This document shows, in pieces, positions 1-6,898 of a stretch of DNA of 12,930 nucleotides; within the stretch, counting starts at the first letter, position 1; every line of letters starts with the position of its first letter. A program made the translations under genes and the position numbers. The stretch is from Entrophospora sp. SA101 (lineage: Eukaryota > Glomeromycota > Glomeromycetes > Entrophosporales > Entrophosporaceae). The stretch is from contig CAUDNR010000136.1 in assembly GCA_958430865.1 (NCBI GenBank), positions 39,020-51,949 on the forward strand, in the 5' to 3' direction. The notes under the pieces were generated by a model. It had not been told where the DNA came from. It was given only the letters and a program-made list of their open reading frames with translations, and made no database searches.

Positions 1-614
1 AGTCTTTCTTTATTCTTTTTACGTCCAGAAAGTCTTTGTGTGGCTAATGTTCTATCTGGTTCTAATCTATAAAAAAGTCCTGTTTCATCCATGTTGTATA
101 TTCTTTCAGGTGGATAATTACTACACATATTTTTTAATAATGGTAAGGCTTCAGTAATTGCATTTAGATCAGCTGATGATGCCTCTCCTTGAAGCTTTCG
201 TACTTGAATTCCATTACGTTTTTTAAACCTATGGAGCCATCCAGAAGAGAAAGCCAATGTTTCTTCTGGTACCCCCAATCCATTTGCTATTTCCTTGGCT
301 TTTTCAATTAAAATAGCATCGTTTAAGATTACTCTGTTTTGATAAATTAAAATAAATTCCTTAAGAGCAAGTTCAAGTTCAGGAACTGTTAGATTTTTGT
401 GTCTTTTGGTATCTGGATTAGTAACTTCAGTATTAAGTATTTCTTCTTTTTTTTGCAGAATTCTTGTTATAGTTGTTTCAACCACTTTAATTCCCCATTT
501 TTGTTCAATCCAACCAACATATTCTTTTCTGGTCATTTTATTATTAGAGTTTGCAAATAAACAAAATTCATATTTTTGAGAATTAGATAAAGTTATTTTA
601 CTCTTTGGAGGCAT
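1..614 (-). CDS. Pogo/Tigger-type DDE transposase, N-terminal part (runs off window)
   Basis: I translated this frame directly from an ATG at 614-612; it stays open for 204 codons to the window edge, so the protein is truncated only by the window. The protein would bind transposon ends and catalyse cut-and-paste transposition in the nucleus. Residues about 1-60 look like a psq/CENP-B N-terminal helix-turn-helix (KMTRKEYVGWIEQKWGI). Residues about 75-145 look like the second CENP-B HTH (ending SSGWLHRFKKRNGIQ). The DDE domain begins with IYNMDETGLFYRL, which carries the first catalytic aspartate (D176), followed by a basic GRKKNKERL stretch. This pattern is characteristic of pogo/Tigger transposases of the Tc1/mariner superfamily. 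The visible part has no stop or frameshift, so the copy may be young. The terminus at 1349 fits its 5' side. Confidence 0.88.
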   Translation of the reverse strand, partial: MPPKSKITLSNSQKYEFCLFANSNNKMTRKEYVGWIEQKWGIKVVETTITRILQKKEEILNTEVTNPDTKRHKNLTVPELELALKEFILIYQNRVILNDAILIEKAKEIANGLGVPEETLAFSSGWLHRFKKRNGIQVRKLQGEASSADLNAITEALPLLKNMCSNYPPERIYNMDETGLFYRLEPDRTLATQRLSGRKKNKER

Positions 615-882
615 TTTTATTTAAAAGTAATAAAGGAATAAAAGATTTTAATGAGATAAGTGTGAGTGTAAAAATTAGATGGTTGGATACGTAAGAATAT
701 ATAGGTTAAGTTATAAATGGAAGTTTTATTTTTTAAAATTTATTACAAGAGTTTAGTTATTAAATAAATTTCTTGATTCATGTCTTATTTATGATAATTT
801 TGACTGCATAAGCTTCTCTACTTGTTTTCTTTGTTCTTTGTTCTAATAACAATAACCTTTATATCTATTAAAAACAAAAAAG

Positions 883-1095
883 AATTCTTTAGTTTCTTGT
901 CACTTAATAAAAATGAACAATTCTTTACCCGCCTGTTACAAAATAATTCTTTATCTCTTGCTAATAATAAATTTAATTCTTTATTCATTATCATCATTTA
1001 CTAAGTATAAATTTAATTCTTTTATATTCTTTATCATCTTTTACTAAGTATAAAATTTTAATTCTTTATCATCTCTTACAAAAATCAATTCTTTA
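883..1095. repeat. Irregularly spaced AATTCTTTA motif cluster
   Basis: AATTCTTT(A) or a close variant occurs at about 883, 928, 944, 973, 1013, 1057 and 1087, often followed by TC and preceded by TAAAT or CA. One larger unit, TTACTAAGTATAAA followed by AATTCTTT, appears twice (about 999 and 1042). The cluster lies in the non-coding 5' part of the Tigger-like element. It could be a decayed minisatellite or a set of subterminal binding sites; nothing decides between these. Confidence 0.55.
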
Positions 1096-1198
1096 TACAT
1101 TTTTTTTTTTTAACACAACAAAGGAAACAAAGAAAAATTATTTAATTTATAACGTCGCACAATTTTTATTGGACGATGATCACGTGAAAGTCACGGGC

Positions 1199-1349
1199 GT
1201 GCACTTAGAGAGGGAGTTTTATATAGTTGGGAATGGAAAATGACCGTGCAGTGCAGGGGAGAGGGGGTGTGCACTTATCTCTAATTACCAAGCTTGGGAA
1301 TGAGTGAGAGCATGCACTTAGAGGGGGTGCACTTAGAGGGGGTTGACTG
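1199..1349. repeat. Terminal and subterminal GCACTTAGAGGG repeats of the Tigger-like element
   Basis: The sequence GTGCACTTA or GCACTTAGAG occurs four times at the element end: 1199 (GTGCACTTAGAGAGGG), about 1268 (GTGCACTTATCTC), about 1314 (TGCACTTAGAGGGGG) and about 1328 (TGCACTTAGAGGGGG). The last two are a direct tandem pair running into the terminal GACTG. Such subterminal copies are plausible transposase binding sites. The stretch is much richer in GC than the surrounding DNA, which helps mark the element boundary. Confidence 0.65.
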
Positions 1350-1394
1350 TATAAGAATGACGTTTTCATGATTTAACATATAGTATATATATAT

Positions 1395-1652
1395 CCTGAT
1401 AGATAATTTTAATATTATGTACAAATTCAACAATAGCTATTTAATAAAAAAATCAATTAATATTGTGTATTTATAATTATAACCACAATAAATGCAATAT
1501 ATATGCACATATAAAATCAGCAACCTGATAAGTGATTTTAATATCATATATAAATTCAATAATTTTTCCTTTATCACCACCATTCATCAAAATCATTGAT
1601 ATCTCATTTAATCCACAATAAAAATAATCAATTTATATGCTCTCTTATTATG
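1395..1652. repeat. Diverged tandem duplication, about 129-bp unit
   Basis: The unit starting at 1395 (CCTGATAGATAATTTTAATA) is repeated from 1524 (CCTGATAAGTGATTTTAATA). Further matches follow: CAAATTCAACAAT against TAAATTCAATAAT, and CCACAATAAATGCAATATAT against CCACAATAAAAATAATCAAT. On the minus strand both units can be read as a similar peptide (EFVHNIKIIYQ and EFIYDIKITYQ), but the frames are broken, so at best this is a coding relic. The interval 1352-1653, between the two transposons, holds no intact gene. Confidence 0.5.
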
Positions 1653-1653
1653 A

Positions 1654-1657
1654 TTAA
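1654..1657. other. TTAA target-site duplication, left copy
   Basis: TTAA directly precedes the GGGTAGGGGG terminus; the matching copy at 6816-6819 directly follows the opposite terminus. The boundaries are exact at both ends, which is the strongest evidence that 1658-6815 moved as a unit. Confidence 0.85.
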
Positions 1658-1710
1658 GGGTAGGGGGAATCACGTGTCAATTTATATGTAGATCGGCGGC
1701 TCAAAATTTT
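1658..1710 (+). repeat. Left terminal inverted repeat of the Kolobok-like element
   Basis: This 53-bp arm pairs with 6763-6815. The outer 19 bp match with one difference (GGGTAGGGGGAATCACGTG against GGGTAGGGGGAATCATGTG), the middle has diverged, and the innermost 13 bp (GGCTCAAAATTTT) match exactly at the same distance from the end. Two conserved blocks separated by a variable spacer suggest two recognition sites for the transposase. Confidence 0.85.
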
Positions 1711-2135
1711 GAATTGTACAAGTTACATAGTAAAATCACGCGAAACGCGTCCAAATCAGTTCAAAATTTTTGTGAATGTAGATTATAAACCCCTTTAATT
1801 TCTTGCAAAATTTCAAGCAAAATAATTTAGTAAAAACCTTTAATTTCTTCAAAAAACCATACTAATCCCATAGTAAAAGGTATTATTCCATTAATATAAG
1901 TTATTCACTCCGAATTATTACTAGTTTAAAGTTACTTACTACTTAGTAAAGTTTAATTTACTTAGTAAAAGCTGCTTACTTCTCAGTATTACTTGGAGAA
2001 ATATAACATTCTTTACTTGGAATTTTCTAATTTCTTATGTTTATATATATATATATGTAAAAAGAATATAGTTATAATATAATGTAATAAAATTCCAATT
2101 TTGTTAATAAAATTTTATTTATTTAGCATTTAAAA
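1711..2135. promoter_or_regulatory. 5' subterminal region of the Kolobok-like element (probable promoter)
   Basis: There is no gene here. The region holds a short CpG-bearing inverted repeat, ACGCG-AAA-CGCGT (1738-1750), a repeated CCTTTAATTTCTT (about 1793 and 1838), and several ACTTAGTAA-type repeats (about 1940-2000). A (TA)n tract (about 2043-2056) lies 80 bp before the first ATG at 2136. Its position before the first coding frame makes it the likely promoter and leader of the transposase gene; this is inference from position only. Confidence 0.4.
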
Positions 2136-2700
2136 ATGGCAAATAAATATTGGTATAAACAACAAACAGAAAATTATAAATTGTTCTTTCGACAAAATCA
2201 ATCTGTTTTCATTTGTGATGATTCATATCAATTGAATGCAATGGAAGTACATCAAGATTTAAACAGTTCATACATATTATGGCTAAAAACCCCTAAAGAC
2301 ATGGATCCTGATTTAGAGAGTGAAGACAAAGTATGGGTTCCATTGTGGTTTACGAGATACTTTCAGGATTTCCTCCTTATTATGATCGGGCTTGCTTCCT
2401 GGTTATTCAATTTTAACAAAAAAAAATAAGTTCATTTGATTATCAATTAATGTAAAAAATGACATAGAGCTGCAGTATACACTTGATAATTTTGAAGCTG
2501 ATCACTCATTCACTAATTTGAAAGAAACAAAACATTATGATTATATGTTTACAACATTGAAAGATGAATTAGAAGTTAAAGGAAAAATCTCTATACCATC
2601 ATTATTAGGATTTGACAATGCAGATAATGTTATCTATTTGCATACAAAAGTAATTGAAAAATATTCATCCTTAATAAATTTTCCTGCACCAGTTGATTAG
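2136..2700 (+). pseudogene. Probable N-terminal exons of the Kolobok-like transposase (one intron, one frameshift)
   Basis: Two coding-looking stretches precede the main transposase frame. Frame A starts at ATG 2136 (MANKYWYKQQTENYKLFF) and runs to 2429. Frame B is open from 2440 to TAG at 2698-2700 (YTLDNFEADHS...PAPVD). A phase-0 intron with donor AAA|GTATGG at 2331 and acceptor GAGCTGCAG| at 2475 would join ...ESEDK to YTLDN and remove the less protein-like tail of frame A. At about 2694-2700 the coding sense moves to the frame that enters the main ORF (LDEDTNPKILAAKK, then MKRKG at 2763). One extra T in GATTAGATGAA would restore continuity, so a 1-nt deletion is likely. The function of this N-terminal region is unknown; I see no clear THAP or other DNA-binding motif. 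Separate small genes remain possible. Confidence 0.5.
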
Positions 2701-2762
2701 ATGAAGATACTAATCCAAAAATACTTGCAGCCAAAAAAACAAATGAAAGAGCAACGAAAGCT

Positions 2763-4397
2763 ATGAAACGTAAAGGGAATGAGATTAGTAATACTGCATT
2801 AGAAAAAAATGTTCAAAAAGGAGTTCATGTTAATTCTAAGGGCTTACAATTGTCTCCTAAAAGTACTCAAGCTCTTTTGGTATCTAACAATGGAAATGTA
2901 CTCAAGTTATATCAAGCAAGACGTCAAATAAAAAAAATAAAAAATAAACTAGAGTCAACACGTAGTGAAAGGGATAAAGTAGAAGAAGATGATAATAATA
3001 ATAACACAAATAATCTGGAAAGTAAAGAAGAATTGGAAAATACTGTTAATAAGATAATTGATGATAATAATTTAGGTTCAACTATATTTATGTCCACTGA
3101 GAATTATTTGAAATTGTTACTAACATTTCCTTGTAAGCAATGTGGAGAATCCAAGGTAAGCTGCAAAAGATGGGAAGTCAAGGCCTGGGGTCTTTATTTG
3201 AATGTTGCAATTTATTGTAGAATATGTAAGTATTCAACTGAGTTTACCAACGAACCAGATTGCATGAGTTACTCTAAAACTTTAGCTGCAACAGGATTAA
3301 TAGCTGGATTAAATAGAAGAGAGTTGGAAACTGGATTGGCATTTATGGGAATTACTTCTCAATCTTGCTCAAAGTCATATTTTCAGTACCAAGGGGATTA
3401 TTATGATCCAATTAAAAATATGGCAAGAGAAGTAATATCATCAGCTTTGAACAAAGTAATTGAAAAATCAAAAGAAGAGGGGAAAAAAAACATACCTTGT
3501 TCATTTGATGTTTCCTGGTCCCATGTTCGAAATGCACCACAAGCCAGTGGAGAGCTTATTTATGATGGTTATATAGAAACTTCACGTTATAAGCCAGTAA
3601 TTGCATTTTCAATTTGTGAAAAATCTCGCACAATAACAAAGGAAGGAAAAAATATAACAACCCATGAAGGTAATTTTGATCAATCATCACGCCAAATGGA
3701 ACATCAAATTTTGATAGATATTTTAGAAGAAATCACTCCAATTTTCAGAGAAAATAATCTTCTGCTTGATATTGCCATTGATGGTGATTTAGATAGCAAT
3801 AAAACCTTATCAAAATATAATATTGTAAACCAAATTTTTACTGACTTAAAGCATAAGACAAAAACAATTAGAAATAAGATAAATAATGGTAAGTATAAAA
3901 AATGGGAAAATTTTGAAAAATGCATTCTTGATTATTATACTGCATGTGTATATACAGCAAGTAATCAAAAAGATAATTATGATGAAAAATCTATTGAAGA
4001 GAAGAAAACATTACCTCTACCTCCTGATGATGATAATTTACATTATATGCAAACTGAAATTTTGTTTGAACATTTGTGTGACAAGCATGATAATTGTTGG
4101 GAAGAAGTTTGTTGGAAAAGCAAAAATCCAGAAATAGAATTGCAAGGTGAAAACTTAATTCATTATTCTGAAATAGAAAGAGGAATTTTCAAAAAAATGA
4201 TCCAAGACATTATCAAAAAACCAAAGGGTCAATCACTTATCACCAAAACACGTACTTGCCATAATGAAGCTATGAATCGTACCAAGTTATGTTTTCTTGA
4301 TAAAAAAATTGATTATCCAAAATCATTTGTTGCAAGGCATTCCATGGCCCTTTTACATAATAACTTGAGACTTGGACTCAAATGCGCAATTCATTAG
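2763..4397 (+). CDS. Kolobok/Mutator-like DDE transposase (main frame, 544 aa)
   Basis: This is the candidate transposase of the TTAA element. Residue numbers count from ATG 2763, although the native protein probably begins upstream. Residues about 45-115 are charged and Asn/Asp-rich with a likely coiled segment. A four-cysteine zinc ribbon follows (C124/C127 and C152/C155). The RNase H-like core shows FDVSW (D249), then IAIDGDLDSN (D340, with D342 and D344 nearby), then CHNEAMN (E502). These match the D-D-E order of Kolobok and Mutator-like transposases, where a late NExxN block precedes a PK and a basic segment (here NEAMNRTKLCFLDKKIDYPK). A Cys/His cluster (H437, C439, H442, C445, C450) sits between the second D and E, as in the Mutator-like fold. 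The stop (4395-4397) lies 16 nt inside the helicase frame. Superfamily assignment is from motif recognition, so a related TTAA-targeting group is possible. Confidence 0.75.
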   Translation: MKRKGNEISNTALEKNVQKGVHVNSKGLQLSPKSTQALLVSNNGNVLKLYQARRQIKKIKNKLESTRSERDKVEEDDNNNNTNNLESKEELENTVNKIIDDNNLGSTIFMSTENYLKLLLTFPCKQCGESKVSCKRWEVKAWGLYLNVAIYCRICKYSTEFTNEPDCMSYSKTLAATGLIAGLNRRELETGLAFMGITSQSCSKSYFQYQGDYYDPIKNMAREVISSALNKVIEKSKEEGKKNIPCSFDVSWSHVRNAPQASGELIYDGYIETSRYKPVIAFSICEKSRTITKEGKNITTHEGNFDQSSRQMEHQILIDILEEITPIFRENNLLLDIAIDGDLDSNKTLSKYNIVNQIFTDLKHKTKTIRNKINNGKYKKWENFEKCILDYYTACVYTASNQKDNYDEKSIEEKKTLPLPPDDDNLHYMQTEILFEHLCDKHDNCWEEVCWKSKNPEIELQGENLIHYSEIERGIFKKMIQDIIKKPKGQSLITKTRTCHNEAMNRTKLCFLDKKIDYPKSFVARHSMALLHNNLRLGLKCAIH

Positions 4398-6451
4398 GTG
4401 AAATTGGGTCTTTTTCTATACAAGATTTAAAAAATATAGAAAAAATATGTGAACAACGTGATGTTAAAAGAGAAGAAAATGTAAATAATATAAATGAAAG
4501 AAATTCAAAAAAACATGATCAATTGGATCAGTTGAAATATGATATGACTGGATTCAACTTTAATCAAGATTTAATTCCATATGGACTTAAAGTACAAGAA
4601 AAATTAAACAACAATGAGTTTCTCCCTTCATTTCATGAATACATTTATAACTTTAAATCTCTGATCAAATGCCAAAATTGTCTTTCTTTTCCTAAATATA
4701 GTGCAAATGGCTTATGTAAAGTTTGTTATTTCTATTTCTCACAACAACAATATGATAGAATTTTAAATAAAAATTTCATCATTACAAAATCAACAATTCC
4801 TCCATCTCATTTAGCTCTCCAAATAATTTATAAGTATCAAAACTTTCGTTGGGGTCAACTAGAAGCTATAGAAAGTTTTGTTAACAATAAAGATACTTTA
4901 GTATTACTACCAACTGGAAGTGGAAAAACATTATGTTACTCAATTGGATCTTTACTTACAATAATACTTAGTCCTTTAAAGGCTTTGATTGAAGATCAAG
5001 TGATTGAGTTAGTTTGTTCTGGAATTCCATCTGCAGGTCTATATGCAGCTTCAGATAAACCCCCATCATATCAAGAGCAAGTATTTAGTGAAATTGCATC
5101 AAAATTGGTGCAAATCATTTACTTGACTCCAGAAAAATTTGTAGCAAATAAAAGCTTTCAAAACATGTTAAAAAGGATATCAGTGACTTCAAGAGTTCAA
5201 TTTGTCATTGATGAATCTCATTGTGTATTGGAGCACCAATATTTTCGTAATGCTTGGAATGGTATTGCAGAGATACTCAAAAAAGATTTTCCTAATTCTT
5301 CAATAATGATGGTTAGTGCAACAATCTCAGAAAAAGATGCTCATATATTGTGTGAAAAAATGAAAATAGAATGGAATAATCTTACAGTGATCAGATCATT
5401 ATCATTTTCCCATCCTCACATTTTTTTGGAAGTGAAAGAAAAAAAGAAATCAAGAAATGAAGATAGTTATAACCAGGTTGTTGAGGAAATAAATAATAAT
5501 CCTGTTGGGAGATGCATGATATATTGTGCATCTCCTAAAATTTGTGAAGACCTAAAAAATTATTTAACTCTTAAAATCACAAATTTTAGTATTGATTTTT
5601 ATCATGGTAAATTATCAGGAGAAGAAAAACATAATAAATTGATGAAATGGAAAACTGGAATTACAAAAATAATTGTTGCAACCAATGCATTTGGTATGGG
5701 TATAAATACTTTGGATGTATACCTTATTATCCATTTCAATTTTCCTTTAAGCATTGGTCAGTATATCCAAGAAAGTGGAAGAGCTGGAAGGGATGGTTCA
5801 CTGTCAAAAAGTATTATTTTATTTTCAAGAAGTGAATTTAAATTACTTTATGGGATCATTTGTGAATCAAGAGATGCTGGAGAAGATGAAAATACTGAAA
5901 GGAAAGTTCACCTTGAACAAAGCCTTCAAAATCTTCGTGAAGTAATGTTTTTTTGTGAAGAAAAATATAAATGTATGCAGCAAACATTACTTGCATATTA
6001 TGCATGGTCCACAGATACAACATCTTCTCCCTGTGGTAATTGTGGTAATTGTCAACGTAAATTTATTGATAATCCTAATTTGAGTAATGTAACTACAGAT
6101 GCAATTAGAATGATTAATATTGTAAGAAAGATAATTGAAGAACTTGAAGGAGATAATATAATTGTTCGTGATGATATAATTGGAATTTTTCTACAATTGA
6201 AAAATAAAAAACTAATTGATAAAAAATTGAATTCAGTTTCAATTTATGATGAAAATTTTAATAGAACAATTAGAAATTCAAGACAAGCAAATCACTTACT
6301 TGATGAATTAATAAGTAAAAAAATAATAATAGAAATAGTTACATTGCAAAAATCTGGTGCTGGATTTTGGATAACAAATTCTAAAATAATAGATGTTGCT
6401 GAAGGTGCTGAAGAATTAGTCTATTCTTATTCCTGGGATTATTATTTGTAA
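4382..6451 (+). CDS. RecQ-family DNA helicase carried by the transposon (689 aa)
   Basis: All main RecQ motifs are present: motif 0 FRWGQLEAI (from residue 155), Walker A PTGSGKT (177-183), Ia IILSPLKALIEDQV, II DESH (277-280), III SATIS, V ATNAFGMGIN (433-442) and VI QESGRAGRDG (463-472). A RecQ-type C-terminal zinc site follows (C531, C551, C554, C557), then a region consistent with a winged helix to residue 689. It should be a 3'-5' ATP-dependent DNA unwinding enzyme. An extra CxxC...CxxC ribbon (C97, C100, C112, C115) precedes motif 0. Oddities: the loop between motifs I and Ia is about four residues short, motif II is DESH rather than DEAH, and the usual tryptophan-containing aromatic loop after it reads HCVLEHQYFRNAW. 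The ATG overlaps the transposase stop in the -1 frame. A role in transposition (strand separation, gap repair or replication of the element) is inferred from location only. Confidence 0.9.
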   Translation: MRNSLGEIGSFSIQDLKNIEKICEQRDVKREENVNNINERNSKKHDQLDQLKYDMTGFNFNQDLIPYGLKVQEKLNNNEFLPSFHEYIYNFKSLIKCQNCLSFPKYSANGLCKVCYFYFSQQQYDRILNKNFIITKSTIPPSHLALQIIYKYQNFRWGQLEAIESFVNNKDTLVLLPTGSGKTLCYSIGSLLTIILSPLKALIEDQVIELVCSGIPSAGLYAASDKPPSYQEQVFSEIASKLVQIIYLTPEKFVANKSFQNMLKRISVTSRVQFVIDESHCVLEHQYFRNAWNGIAEILKKDFPNSSIMMVSATISEKDAHILCEKMKIEWNNLTVIRSLSFSHPHIFLEVKEKKKSRNEDSYNQVVEEINNNPVGRCMIYCASPKICEDLKNYLTLKITNFSIDFYHGKLSGEEKHNKLMKWKTGITKIIVATNAFGMGINTLDVYLIIHFNFPLSIGQYIQESGRAGRDGSLSKSIILFSRSEFKLLYGIICESRDAGEDENTERKVHLEQSLQNLREVMFFCEEKYKCMQQTLLAYYAWSTDTTSSPCGNCGNCQRKFIDNPNLSNVTTDAIRMINIVRKIIEELEGDNIIVRDDIIGIFLQLKNKKLIDKKLNSVSIYDENFNRTIRNSRQANHLLDELISKKIIIEIVTLQKSGAGFWITNSKIIDVAEGAEELVYSYSWDYYL

Positions 6452-6762
6452 AATGCTGGTCATTTAGATAAAATTATAATTACATATACACACATTTGTT
6501 TTTTTTTTATAAAAGCTTATAATTTTATTAAATAAAATAATTCGCAATATGAGGCTATTCCTCAAAAAAAAAAACTCAATTAACAATTTTAACTGCATTT
6601 ATTAAAAATAAGTGAGAATTCAAATTCTTTAGCGGATATTTGTATTGTTTTGTTTTTCAGATTGATACATACATGTTATATTTTTTTTTTACACGCTATA
6701 TATATATATTAAATATTATTTATTTGGATATTTTTATGTAGATCAATTTTGTTATTAGAAAA
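6452..6762. other. 3' subterminal non-coding part of the Kolobok-like element
   Basis: This AT-rich stretch after the helicase stop has no coding frame. It contains AATAAA (about 6532), a possible polyadenylation signal, a small GAGG-CTATT-CCTC hairpin (about 6551) and poly-T/poly-A tracts. TATGTAGATC at about 6736 repeats, in direct orientation, the same ten bases just inside the left end (about 1685). Confidence 0.45.
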
Positions 6763-6815
6763 AAAATTTTGAGCCATCGTTTACTATCAAATTGGTCACA
6801 TGATTCCCCCTACCC
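6763..6815 (-). repeat. Right terminal inverted repeat of the Kolobok-like element
   Basis: This is the mirror of 1658-1710: the outer 19 bp have one mismatch and the inner 13 bp (AAAATTTTGAGCC on the plus strand) are identical. Equal arm length at both ends supports a two-block recognition site. Confidence 0.85.
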
Positions 6816-6819
6816 TTAA
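6816..6819. other. TTAA target-site duplication, right copy
   Basis: TTAA directly follows the terminal CCC of the right inverted repeat and matches the left copy at 1654-1657. Confidence 0.85.
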
Positions 6820-6898
6820 ATTATTCACTTTACTCATTGAAATGTTAGGACGTATTCCAATGGCAAACACTTGTTCCTGTGTGTTGATTCTATGCTAA

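Larger units (their letters stand above)
1..1349 (-). mobile_element. Pogo/Tigger-like DNA transposon, 5' portion
   Basis: The element is read on the minus strand. It starts at 1349 with CAGTCAACCCCCTCTAAGTG, abuts a TA at 1350-1351 (the usual target duplication of Tc1/mariner elements) and continues through about 735 bp of non-coding sequence to the transposase ATG at 614. The CAGT-type terminus, adjacent TA and pogo-like transposase together support the call. The other end lies left of the window, so the TIR partner and second TA cannot be checked here. The 615-1150 part is AT-rich and holds an irregular short repeat; I see no second gene in it. Confidence 0.75.
1658..6815 (+). mobile_element. 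Complete TTAA-targeting Kolobok-like transposon carrying a RecQ helicase
   Basis: Both ends are in the window. The left end begins GGGTAGGGGGAATCACGTG and the right end is its inverse (CATGATTCCCCCTACCC). Each end is directly flanked by TTAA (1654-1657 and 6816-6819), giving a target duplication that fits Kolobok (piggyBac also uses TTAA). The 5158-bp interior encodes, on the plus strand, a Mutator/Kolobok-fold DDE transposase and then a RecQ-type helicase, with short non-coding flanks (1711-2135 and 6452-6762). piggyBac is disfavoured because the transposase has CxxC zinc ribbons, FDVSW, IDGD and NEAMN blocks, unlike piggyBac. Intact ends suggest fairly recent insertion, although the transposase reading frame shows probable lesions. 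Confidence 0.82.

Noticed and set aside
397..579. Plus-strand frame opposite the Tigger transposase
   Set aside because: It is a shadow of the better supported minus-strand coding frame.
822..1004. 60-codon Phe/Leu/Asn-rich frame
   Set aside because: It lacks an ATG start and any motif, and it overlaps the AATTCTTTA repeat cluster in non-coding transposon sequence.
4370..4397. Programmed -1 frameshifting at the transposase-helicase overlap
   Set aside because: I found no slippery heptamer in the overlap and no obvious stem-loop; kept only as one option within a finding.
1658..6815. piggyBac element, because of the TTAA duplication
   Set aside because: The transposase has Mutator/Kolobok-type blocks (zinc ribbon, FDVSW, IDGD, NEAMN), and the termini and a linked helicase do not resemble piggyBac.
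1658..6815. Helitron, because a helicase is present
   Set aside because: The helicase is RecQ-type rather than Pif1-type, there is no Rep/HUH motif, and the element has TIRs with a TTAA duplication.
1563..6895. A gene reading from the left flank through the TTAA site into the right flank
   Set aside because: The joined frame is only about 57 codons of AT-driven composition with no recognisable motif.
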